Shown: one piece after another, positions 1-7,381 of the stretch | How positions within the stretch are numbered: position 1 is the first letter of the stretch | How the letters are laid out: each line of letters begins with the position of its first letter | Source of the DNA: Pirellulaceae bacterium | Lineage (GTDB): Bacteria > Planctomycetota > Planctomycetia > Pirellulales > Pirellulaceae | Direction: 5' to 3' | Length of the DNA: 9,125 nucleotides | NCBI GenBank assembly: GCA_020846515.1 | Contig: JADLDX010000436.1 | Location: 1 to 9,125, forward strand | Notes under the pieces: model-generated | The model's input: only the letters and a program-made list of their open reading frames with translations | What the model was told of the DNA's origin: nothing | The model's database searches: none | Translations under genes and position numbers: made by a program

Positions 1-2
1 AA

Positions 3-66
3 ACCACGGATAGCACGGATGACACGGATATAAATCTTGATCAGTGCCATCCGTGAAATCCGTGGT
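3..66. repeat. Imperfect inverted repeat made of CACGGAT heptamers
   Basis: Positions 3-20 and 49-66 are inverted copies of each other, matching at 16 of 18 bases, around a 28-base centre. CACGGAT occurs at 5-11, 14-20 and 23-29 with a period of 9, and its complement ATCCGTG occurs at 49-55 and 58-64 with the same period. The structure lies just past the 3' end of the minus-strand aminotransferase gene. A transcript leaving that gene could fold here, so it may help end transcription or protect the mRNA 3' end. Similar ACCACGGA/ACCACGAA-type palindromes are familiar to me from planctomycete and verrucomicrobial intergenic DNA, but I could not check copy number. The element may extend to the left of the window. 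Confidence 0.7.
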
Positions 67-68
67 CC

Positions 69-100
69 AAAAAGGGATTAAGAAAAGAACGATCTAATCC
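69..100 (-). terminator. Weak terminator-like hairpin after the aminotransferase gene
   Basis: Read on the minus strand, GGATTA (100-95) and TAATCC (80-75) can form a 6-bp stem with a 14-base loop. Shortly after it comes a run of five T at 73-69. It lies directly after the aminotransferase stop at 102. The stem is short and mostly A-T and the loop is large, so this is at best a weak intrinsic terminator. The longer inverted repeat at 3-66 may do the same job better. Confidence 0.3.
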
Positions 101-101
101 A

Positions 102-1448
102 CTAAGAACCAAGAACTACACAGGTGTTCAAGATCCGTTCGATCTCGTCGAGGTCCTGGTCGCAGATCGTCAGTGGGGGCAGAAACACGATGCGCGTACC
201 ATAAGGGCCGCTGTAGTGCACTAGCAATCCGGCTGACAAGAGATGCGAGGCTATCGTTCTCGCAGCACGTGCGGCTTGACCGACCTCCGGATAACATCCA
301 TATAACTCAACGGTAGCACTCGCCCCCAATGTTTCAATTTTGGCTGGACGCAAGGCATGGTTCTGCACCAGCGCCGAGCGCTCGAGCGCTTGACGTAGCC
401 TCTGGCCAATCCAAGGAGCGCGCTCCAGCCACGGTCCACTGGCCAATTCATGAATTACTTGGCAACCAATCGCTGTGGCTAGTGGACTTGCAGCAAACGT
501 TTCTGATTCGCTTCCTTGGGGCAAGGCATCGATCAAACTGGCTGGTCCAATCACCGCCGAGATCGGTACGATACCACCACCCAAACTTTTGCCCAATACA
601 ACCAAGTCGGCTTGCCAACCTTGTCGTCGTGACATTAACCAATCGCCACACCGACCTAGCCCCATCTGAATTTCATCAGCAATCATCAGGATACCAAGTC
701 TGGCTGTCACTTCGCGCAGTTGTTGCATTACCAGGTCCGGAGGAGCGATGTAACCACGCGCGCCTGTCGCTGGTTCCACGATCACGGCCGAGATTTGTTC
801 TGCATGCCCTTCAATCCAATCGATCAACGTACGCTGGCAGGCGAGTTCGCAACTTGGGAAACTCAAATGGAACGGGCAAGCACTGCAGTAGGCCAGTTCC
901 TCCAGCGGTCGTCGCAAACAGGTTGGATTAGCCAGTTTATAGTTGGCCACGCCCACGGTATCGCTCAGACCCGAAGTGAACAAAGAGCGACCATGATAAG
1001 CTGGGCCAATCGAGACGATGTGACCCGGCCGATGATTGAGAGAGATTTTCGCGGCTGTTTCTACCGCGCGGGCGCCTGATGTGTTGAAGATGACGCGGTC
1101 GCCGCCAGCCTTACCACAGTGCTGGATTAGCCGCTCTGCCAGTTCAGCTCGACCCGGATGAGACATACCGGTTAAATGAGTCAGTGTGTTCAGTTGTGTT
1201 TGGGCAACTTGAACCAAGGGCTGGTACGCATGGCCAAAGTTGGCGGCACTATAGCCACAAGTCAGATCAAAGAACACTTTACCGTCGGCATCCCAGACTC
1301 GACTGCCCATTCCGCGAACGATCACCGGTCCATACATGGGATCGCTGACACGCTGCATCACTTTGGCCAGCACGCGTTGTTCGCGCGCTAGCCAAAGTTG
1401 ATTATTCGCAGAACGATTGAGCTCATCGTTGCGTGGGGTGTTGGACAT
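102..1448 (-). CDS. Class III pyridoxal-phosphate aminotransferase, substrate unknown
   Basis: A 448-residue protein of the class III (ornithine/acetylornithine/GABA) aminotransferase family, which moves an amino group between an amine or omega-amino acid and a 2-oxo acid using PLP in the cytoplasm. Landmarks in order: the glycine-rich phosphate-binding stretch NTSGARAVE at 122-130; YHGR at 151-154; VEP at 224-226; ADEIQMGLGR at 257-266, whose Asp258 should bind the pyridine nitrogen; LGKSLGGG at 285-292 with Lys287 as the Schiff-base lysine; and ETFAASPLA at 316-324. All key residues are present and the length is normal, so it should be active. Between 177 and 204 lies a cysteine-rich insert (C177, C188, C191, C200, C204). 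It starts 16 bases after the ychF stop, with AGGA five bases before the ATG, so the two are probably co-transcribed. The last codons and stop fall in a short heptamer repeat (104-117). The family is certain; the substrate cannot be told from sequence. Confidence 0.92.
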   Translation of the reverse strand: MSNTPRNDELNRSANNQLWLAREQRVLAKVMQRVSDPMYGPVIVRGMGSRVWDADGKVFFDLTCGYSAANFGHAYQPLVQVAQTQLNTLTHLTGMSHPGRAELAERLIQHCGKAGGDRVIFNTSGARAVETAAKISLNHRPGHIVSIGPAYHGRSLFTSGLSDTVGVANYKLANPTCLRRPLEELAYCSACPFHLSFPSCELACQRTLIDWIEGHAEQISAVIVEPATGARGYIAPPDLVMQQLREVTARLGILMIADEIQMGLGRCGDWLMSRRQGWQADLVVLGKSLGGGIVPISAVIGPASLIDALPQGSESETFAASPLATAIGCQVIHELASGPWLERAPWIGQRLRQALERSALVQNHALRPAKIETLGASATVELYGCYPEVGQAARAARTIASHLLSAGLLVHYSGPYGTRIVFLPPLTICDQDLDEIERILNTCVVLGS

Positions 1449-1453
1449 GCGGG

Positions 1454-1457
1454 TCCT
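1454..1457 (-). promoter_or_regulatory. Ribosome binding site of the aminotransferase gene
   Basis: On the minus strand AGGA lies five bases before the ATG at 1448, inside the 16-base gap after the ychF stop. It supports the chosen start and translation from a shared ychF-aminotransferase transcript. Confidence 0.55.
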
Positions 1458-1464
1458 AAGGCGT

Positions 1465-2555
1465 TTAGCCGTTGGTTAAAAAGTGGCAGATATCGCCGTC
1501 CTGCATGATGTAGCTTTTGCCTTCGGTTCGCAGTTTGCCTGCGGAGCGAATCTCTTTTTCGCTTTGGTAGGTTTCAAGGTCTTCCAGCGAGTAGATTTCG
1601 GCGCGAATAAAACCGCGCTCGAAGTCGGTATGGATGACACCAGCGGCTTGCGGAGCGGTGGCGCCGACGGGAATGGGCCACGCGCGGACTTCTTTCTCAC
1701 CGGCCGTAAAGTAACTTTGCAAACCTAACGTACGATAAGTTTCGCGCGCCACGGTTGCCAAGGCTGGTTCGGTCAAACCGACGCCTTGCAACATCTCACT
1801 TCGATCGGGCTCGTCCAGTTCCGCAATTTCGGCCTCCAACTTTGCGCAGACAGGCACGACGCCAGCGCCGGACTTGGCCGCGTATTTGCGGACTTCCATG
1901 ACCAGGGGACTTGAACCCAAAATGTCTGTCTCGTCCACATTGGCTACATAGAGAATGGGTTTGGCCGTCATTAAACCAAAACTGGCTATCGATTTGGCCT
2001 CCGGTTCCGCCAGGGTTAAGCTGCGGAGCGGTTTCTCGTTGCTCAGGTGAGCCAGGCAGGCGGCGATCGCAGTTACGCGGAGCTTGGCTTCTTTATCTCC
2101 GCTCTTGGCCGAGCGTTCGGCTTTGGGCAATGAGTTTTCTAGCGATGAATATCGGCCAGCATCAACTCCATTTCGATGACCTCCATGTCCGAAACGGGGT
2201 TTACCTCGCCACCGACGTGGATAACATCGGGGTCGGTGAAGCAACGCACGACTTGTAGAATTGCATCTACCTGCCGGATATGGCTGAGGAATTTGTTGCC
2301 CAGTCCCTGCCCTTCACTGGCCCCTTTGACGATACCAGCGATATCCACCAGTTTCAGTGCGGCTGGAATAACTATTTTGGGTTTGATATAGCGCGTGATC
2401 CGTTCCAAACGGCTGTCCGGCACACTGACGATACCTTCGTTGGGTTCGATGGTACAAAAGGGGTAGTTTGCCGCCTGCGCGCCTTGCGTACTAGTTAACG
2501 CATTGAACAGGGTGCTTTTTCCGACGTTGGGCAAACCAACGATGCCAGCTTCCAT
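1465..2555 (-). pseudogene. ychF: YchF (Obg-family ATPase with TGS domain), interrupted by a one-base frameshift
   Basis: YchF (OLA1 family) is a ribosome-associated P-loop ATPase of the Obg group, linked to translation and oxidative-stress responses. The first part starts [15 protein letters not shown] at 2555, with the P-loop at residues 7-14, the conserved [12 protein letters not shown] stretch and DIAG at 71-74. This frame stops at TAG 2141-2139 after residue 138. The rest ([21 protein letters not shown] onwards) continues in another frame to 1465. It contains the NVDE motif that in this family replaces NKxD and favours ATP over GTP, and a C-terminal TGS domain ending in YIMQDGDICHF. The span is 1091 bases. 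Adding one base near 2144-2147 gives 363 residues, the usual family length, so one base is missing and nothing else. No slippery heptamer is visible there. A sequencing or assembly error is the likeliest cause; true inactivation is possible. No clear Shine-Dalgarno site precedes the ATG. Gene identity is certain, functional state is not. Confidence 0.9.
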
Positions 2556-2746
2556 GGTGAATTCAGTACCAAATTTGAATAAATGAATCGAAAGGAACGT
2601 CGGGGCACAAGCGCCGGCGGTGAGTCTACAGATTTTAATTTCTGCTAAGCGATCTGGGCAGATGCCCCTCGGGGACCATAGGATAGTGGTTATCGCGTGC
2701 TGGTCCAACCGCCCATGGCGAGCGTTTACAGCCTGCGATCAATTTA

Positions 2747-2782
2747 TTGTTGGTGAAATTGTTGGTGGAATTGATGGTTGAT
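2747..2782 (+). repeat. Three imperfect 12-base tandem repeats spanning the dabA start
   Basis: TTGTTGGTGAAA (2747-2758), TTGTTGGTGGAA (2759-2770) and TTGATGGTTGAT (2771-2782) follow one another in the dabA reading frame. The first two differ at one base. Translated, they give the near-repeats (M/L)LVK, LLVE and LMVD. The array contains several possible TTG starts, the first ATG (2774) and the only SD-like sequence (GGTGGA at 2764-2769) near that ATG. Because the period is a multiple of three, gain or loss of a unit would keep the frame but change the start context. Confidence 0.7.
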
Positions 2783-5700
2783 GCACCGGGTATGTCTGCT
2801 GGCAGGCCTGCGGGCCACTCTTCTGGTTCGACCGTCGAGGCTGCGATAGGACAGGCGATAGAGCATGCGTCGCATTGGCTACCGGCTCAAGGTCCGATTG
2901 CGGTTTTCGTACACCACAATACGCTACATGCCTTGGAAGAGCACACTTTCTCCGAGGCAGCACGATTGGGCTTGGGTATCTTTGGCGCCCAACCTTACTT
3001 TACCGAAGGTCGCTATCGGCAGGAGTTGAAGAACGGTCGCATTCGCGCCAGCGATTTGGAATTTGTGCTCAAGGACGATTTGGGCCAACAGGCTACAGTC
3101 AATGTTCTGGGAACAAAGTCGCGCTATGATCTGCGTTTGGCGATGCTGCTTTCTCCAATGCGCAGTGGTCCTAGTGCTGAATTAAGTTGGCTGGTCGCTG
3201 AAACCGACGCACTACGCACTTTTCGCAGCGAAGTCTCGCCTGCCAACGCGGCTGGTATGGTCGAAGCCACTCAACGCATGGTCATGCGCGACTATCGGAA
3301 TCCTACTGCCCTGGAGGATGAACGTACGGGCCAGGTGCTTTCAAGTTTATTGAAAGACTTTGGTGTCGCACGCATTGAAAGCTGGTCACAGCAGGATTGG
3401 CAGAGTTTTACGCTGCATTTTATGTGGCGTTTATGTCAACGAGGCGCGCGTGTCGCAGGCAAACCCAAACCGCAATTTGTCCAGTACCAGCGCCCACGCG
3501 ACATCGCCGTGCAAGCGGGCATTGGCGATCCCGATCTGCTGACGCATGATTTGCTGGTTCGCTACGCCTCTGCTTTTCTGGATCAAGGGTTTGCCAGTTG
3601 GCCGCTTCCGGATCGCGATGCCGGTTTTTATTGCTCGTTTCTCAAGTTGTTCAGTGTGCCGTCAACCCTGGCCACTGGCTGGTTACAGCGACTGGAGAGT
3701 ATCGTAGCGCAAGAGGCGAGCTTGGGACTGTCTCCTCGAGCCTCGATTCAGCGGTCGTTGGAAGATGCCGGTATATCAGCCAATGAAGTGGATGCGTTCA
3801 TTGAACGCACGCTGCTGGCACTGCCTGGATGGGGCGGCATGATGTGGCAGATGGAAACGAATGCAGCCTGGTCGATCCGCCCGGCTCCTCCCGGTTCGTT
3901 GGAACAGTTTCTGGCCGTGCGCCTGCTGATCGATCGCGCCGCGTTAGCCGAAGTGGCCCACGCGGTCACTGGCAACCGAGATAGTGTCTTCGAATATGTC
4001 AAACAATTGAGACGTTGGCAGCCCAGTACAGCCGGCGACTGGGGGGTGCAGCGCGCCTTCACGCTCTTTCAGGTCGCGCAGTTGATGAACTGGGAACCAG
4101 CCATGCTGGCCGAGCTAGAGAATCAACAATGGCAACATTTGACCGCCGAGGTAGAAGCGTTTTCGGCTCTTGAACGTCGACGAGTCTTTCAATTGGCGTT
4201 CGAACATCGATATGCGACCAGCGCGCTGGATGCGCTGATCGCCAGGGCAACCGAAGGCACCAGCGCGGTGGTCGAGCCCAAGTACCAGGTCATGTGTTGC
4301 TTGGATGATCGAGAAGAGTCGTTTCGTCGTCATCTGGAAGAGATCGAACCGAAGATCGAGACCTTCGGTGCTGCTGGCTTTTACTCGGTGGCCATGTACT
4401 TCCGAGGAGTTGCCGATGCTCACTATATTCCGCTTTGTCCGGTAGTCATTAAACCCAAGCACTACGTGGCCGAAACGACTTCGTTGACGTTTCTGGATGC
4501 AGAACGTCGACGAGCCGGCACGCGGCGAGTTATCGGGCGGGCTTCGCATTCAGTTCACGTCGGCAGTCGCGGCCTGGTCGGTGGTGTGGTGACCGCGGTG
4601 CTGGGATCGATCGCTTCCATTCCCATGGTCGCGCGCGTCCTGTTTCCTTGGTTAACAGCCCGCATTCGCACCCACTTCGGACGTTTCGTACAACCGCCAG
4701 CTGTGACTCAGCTACATCTGGAACGTCAAACCCCAGAACCTGGACAGGAGTTCGAACAACTCGGGTTCTCGCTGGATGAAATGGTGGCCATCGTCGAGCG
4801 TCTGCTGACCGATACCGGCTTGCTCAAGTTCTCCCCCTTGGTTCTGGTGATCGGACATGGCTCGTCAAGTCTAAACAACCCACACGAATCGGCATACAAC
4901 TGTGGTGCGTGTGGTGGTGGTCGAGGTGGTCCCAACGCGCGAGCCCTGGCTCAAATGGCCAACGATCCACGAGTGCGGTCACGATTGAAAGAACGTGGCT
5001 TAACCATTCCGGACGCGACCGTGTTTCTGGGGGCTTATCATAATACTTGCGATGACAATATTACCTATTTGGACCTGGACCGATTAACACCTGCGCAGGC
5101 GATTACGTTTTCAGCCTTGCGCGAACTGATCGACGAGGCGCGGCAGCGCAATGCCCATGAGCGTGTGCGGCGTTTTGAATCAGCCCCACTTTCACTCACG
5201 CCCCGCGAAGCGTTGAAACACGTCGAAGCGCGGGCCGAGGATCTCGCACAGGCACGTCCCGAATACAATCATGCAACCAACGCGATGTGTATGGTCGGTC
5301 GACGGTCGCGCCCGCGCGGGTTATATCTGGATCGTCGTTGTTTCTTGACGTCCTATGATCCCACCATCGATGACGCCAACTGGACGATCCTCAATCGCAT
5401 CTTGCAAGCTGTCATTCCCGTCTGCGCGGGCATCAGTTTGGAGTATTACTTTTCGTGTGTAGATCCGGTCGGCTACGGTTGCGGATCCAAGCTGCCACAC
5501 AACATCACATCGCTGTTGGGTGTGATGGAAGGGGCAGCCAGCGACCTGCGTCCAGGCTTGAGCGCTCAAATGACCGAGATTCACGAGCCGTTGCGTTTGC
5601 TGTTTGTTATCGAAACGCAGCCTGAAGCCATCCTCTCGATTATGCAACGCAATCCAAACATCGGTACGTTAATCCGCAATGAATGGGTTCAAGTTGCCAC

Positions 5701-5854
5701 ACTTGACCCGCATTCTCAGGAAATGCACATCTACCGCCATGGTCAGTTCGAAGCCTATCGACCGCAGAGTACGCAGCTGCCGCAGGTGGCTTCGTCAATC
5801 GACTGGTATCGCGGCTGGCGCGATCACTTAGGCTTTGCACGCATCACCGGCTGA
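2774..5854 (+). CDS. dabA: DabA (DUF2309/UPF0753), catalytic-like subunit of the DAB inorganic carbon transporter
   Basis: DabA (MpsB in staphylococci) is a peripheral membrane protein related to beta-carbonic anhydrases. With its membrane partner DabB it is thought to turn CO2 into bicarbonate inside the cell, driven by the cation gradient. Residue numbers here count from the TTG at 2747 (1035 residues); the ATG at 2774 is residue 10 and gives 1026. The full metal and catalytic set is seen: C518 and D520 in MCCLDDRE (515-522), and H704 and C719 in GHGSSSLNNPHESAYNCGACGG. The 15-residue H-C spacing equals that of H524/C539 in Halothiobacillus DabA2, whose other residues are C351 and D353. Other family stretches include HHNTLHALE near 56-64, ISLEYYFSCVDPVGYGCGSKLPHN at about 896-919, and a C-terminal half rich in conserved blocks. 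It is longer than DabA2, mainly through its N-terminal part, as is common for this family in heterotrophs. I prefer the ATG because GGTGGA precedes it closely; the TTG remains possible. Two membrane-subunit genes follow, which supports the role. Confidence 0.93.
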   Translation: MVDAPGMSAGRPAGHSSGSTVEAAIGQAIEHASHWLPAQGPIAVFVHHNTLHALEEHTFSEAARLGLGIFGAQPYFTEGRYRQELKNGRIRASDLEFVLKDDLGQQATVNVLGTKSRYDLRLAMLLSPMRSGPSAELSWLVAETDALRTFRSEVSPANAAGMVEATQRMVMRDYRNPTALEDERTGQVLSSLLKDFGVARIESWSQQDWQSFTLHFMWRLCQRGARVAGKPKPQFVQYQRPRDIAVQAGIGDPDLLTHDLLVRYASAFLDQGFASWPLPDRDAGFYCSFLKLFSVPSTLATGWLQRLESIVAQEASLGLSPRASIQRSLEDAGISANEVDAFIERTLLALPGWGGMMWQMETNAAWSIRPAPPGSLEQFLAVRLLIDRAALAEVAHAVTGNRDSVFEYVKQLRRWQPSTAGDWGVQRAFTLFQVAQLMNWEPAMLAELENQQWQHLTAEVEAFSALERRRVFQLAFEHRYATSALDALIARATEGTSAVVEPKYQVMCCLDDREESFRRHLEEIEPKIETFGAAGFYSVAMYFRGVADAHYIPLCPVVIKPKHYVAETTSLTFLDAERRRAGTRRVIGRASHSVHVGSRGLVGGVVTAVLGSIASIPMVARVLFPWLTARIRTHFGRFVQPPAVTQLHLERQTPEPGQEFEQLGFSLDEMVAIVERLLTDTGLLKFSPLVLVIGHGSSSLNNPHESAYNCGACGGGRGGPNARALAQMANDPRVRSRLKERGLTIPDATVFLGAYHNTCDDNITYLDLDRLTPAQAITFSALRELIDEARQRNAHERVRRFESAPLSLTPREALKHVEARAEDLAQARPEYNHATNAMCMVGRRSRPRGLYLDRRCFLTSYDPTIDDANWTILNRILQAVIPVCAGISLEYYFSCVDPVGYGCGSKLPHNITSLLGVMEGAASDLRPGLSAQMTEIHEPLRLLFVIETQPEAILSIMQRNPNIGTLIRNEWVQVATLDPHSQEMHIYRHGQFEAYRPQSTQLPQVASSIDWYRGWRDHLGFARITG

Positions 5855-5989
5855 ACACCCACGATGATTACGGCCGCCTACCTCAACAGCGTTTCCACTC
5901 CGTATTCCAGCAGATTTCAACCAACACACAAACAGCCTTTAATCAGCCCCAAATCCAGTTCTCAATTAGCCTTCAACTAGAATCAGCAC

Positions 5990-7381
5990 ATGGACACCGC
6001 ATCGTTGCAGAACTTTCTCGGGCTGGTAGTAATCTTTGCGCCATTACTGCTGTTGTTATTGTTGGGGTTGCCTGCGTTGTTTGCGGTCAAGCTGAACGAG
6101 CAGAGTGTAGCCCACTTAACTAAGTTGCTGGTGTCATTGGGACTGATCGCCAACTTGGGCATTTTAGGCACCATGCTGGCTACGGGAACGCGCGATATCG
6201 AAATTGAAGCGGGGCAACTGGCGTCGATTACGCCTGAGCATTTTCACTTCCATCTCAAGTTCGAGTTTGATCGTTTAAGCGTACCGATGTCACTACTGTC
6301 GTATGTGTTGTGCGGGACGATTGGTGCCTTTGCCAACGTGTATTTGCATCGCGATCAGGGCTATCGCCGGTTCTTTATTCTGTTTGCCATGTTCCTGTTG
6401 GGGATGGTATTTGCCAGCCTGGCTGGCACAATCGAAACGCTGTTTGTCGGTTGGGAGTTGGTAGGGTTGTCATCGGCATTGTTGGTCGCTTACTTTCATG
6501 ATCGACCTGCGCCAGTTCGCAATGGCTTGCGAATCTGGGCGGTGTATCGCATAGCCGATGCAGCGTTTTTGGTGGCCGCTGTTGCGTTGCATCATTTAAC
6601 TGGCGAAGGCGACTTTGCCAAATTGATGGGCCAAGACCATTGGCCAACGGGACATGTTGAATTAACCAGCAATGAAGCGCTGTTTGTCGGTTCGTTGCTC
6701 TTGCTGGCGGCGGCCGGCAAGTCGGCGTTGGTGCCCTTTTCTGGCTGGCTGCCGCGGGCCATGGAAGGGCCGACGCCTAGCAGTGCTGTATTCTACGGCG
6801 CGTTGTCCGTGCATTTGGGTGCGTTCTTGCTCCTGCGCGTCAGCCCATTGCTGGAAGCTTCGTTTATCTTGAGCGCGATGGTTGTCGCGCTGGGTTTAAC
6901 TACCGCGCTCTATGCGTCATGGACATCCAGTGTGCAAACGGATGTCAAAAGTGCCTTGGCCATGGCATCGCTGACGCAAGTTGGCATCATCGTGGCTGAA
7001 ATCGGTTTAGGCTTTCACTATCTGGCGTTGATCCACATTGTGGGGCACGCGTGCATGCGTTCCCTGCAGTTGCTTCGCGCGCCGACGCTACTGCGGGACT
7101 ATCGGGCGTTGGAGAATGCTATTGGCAGTCGTTTAGATCTGGCACCACCGCGAGTTTTCCAAGGCTGGAGTTCCGCCGGCCAACTGAAAGCGTATCGCTT
7201 TTTCATGGAACGTGGTTACCTGGATGCGTTGTTGGATTCGATGATCGTGCATCCTTTTCGGCGTTGTTTTGGACAATTCGATCGCTGGGAGCGAGCCTGG
7301 ACCGATTGGTTGTCGGGCAAGCAATCGCGTGAATCCGAAACCATCGTGCCCCACGTAGAACCAGCCGAGGACCTAGTATGA
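5990..7381 (+). CDS. dabB: NuoL-like proton-translocating membrane subunit, probable DabB
   Basis: A 463-residue polytopic membrane protein of the proton-conducting transporter family (complex I NuoL/MrpA type), likely the DabB partner that couples ion flow to DabA. About eleven hydrophobic segments are seen between residues 8 and 365. NuoL-type charged residues are kept: Glu156 in FVGWELVGL (TM5 glutamate), Asp190 in YRIADAAF, Lys244 in [23 protein letters not shown], and Lys320 in [17 protein letters not shown]. Differences from NuoL are a tyrosine (Y269) where SALIHAA has histidine, and arginine (R357) in GHACMRSL where HAFFKAL has lysine. After about 365 the protein turns hydrophilic. It lacks the last membrane helices of NuoL, yet holds a stretch ([16 protein letters not shown], about 410-425) like the start of the NuoL lateral-helix region. 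It begins 135 bases after dabA with no clear Shine-Dalgarno site, and its stop overlaps the next start (ATGA). It is not an isolated complex I gene, since no other nuo genes are near. Confidence 0.87.
   Translation: MDTASLQNFLGLVVIFAPLLLLLLLGLPALFAVKLNEQSVAHLTKLLVSLGLIANLGILGTMLATGTRDIEIEAGQLASITPEHFHFHLKFEFDRLSVPMSLLSYVLCGTIGAFANVYLHRDQGYRRFFILFAMFLLGMVFASLAGTIETLFVGWELVGLSSALLVAYFHDRPAPVRNGLRIWAVYRIADAAFLVAAVALHHLTGEGDFAKLMGQDHWPTGHVELTSNEALFVGSLLLLAAAGKSALVPFSGWLPRAMEGPTPSSAVFYGALSVHLGAFLLLRVSPLLEASFILSAMVVALGLTTALYASWTSSVQTDVKSALAMASLTQVGIIVAEIGLGFHYLALIHIVGHACMRSLQLLRAPTLLRDYRALENAIGSRLDLAPPRVFQGWSSAGQLKAYRFFMERGYLDALLDSMIVHPFRRCFGQFDRWERAWTDWLSGKQSRESETIVPHVEPAEDLV
7367..7371 (+). promoter_or_regulatory. 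Ribosome binding site of the second membrane-subunit gene
   Basis: GAGGA lies six bases before the ATG at 7378, inside the end of dabB. With the ATGA overlap of stop and start it fixes the start of the downstream gene and points to coupled translation, hence near-equal amounts of the two membrane proteins. Confidence 0.65.

Noticed and set aside
2139..2150. Programmed ribosomal frameshifting in ychF
   Set aside because: The junction GAT-ATT-CAT-CGC-TAG has no slippery heptamer, stimulatory SD or pseudoknot-like context, and the YchF family is not known for recoding.
2556..2773. Promoters in the divergent ychF/dabA gap (for example TTTACA near 2725 with TATT-like boxes)
   Set aside because: Spacing between possible -35 and -10 boxes is too short (about 14 bases), and no convincing sigma-70 pair was found on either strand. 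Promoters must exist here but cannot be placed by eye. Short overlapping hairpins at 2656-2674 (GGGC/GCCC, CCCC/GGGG) are too small to call.
5864..5980. A 38-residue small gene between dabA and dabB
   Set aside because: No Shine-Dalgarno site, low-complexity Ser/Pro/Gln-rich product and no known family; kept only as a low-interest observation on frame.
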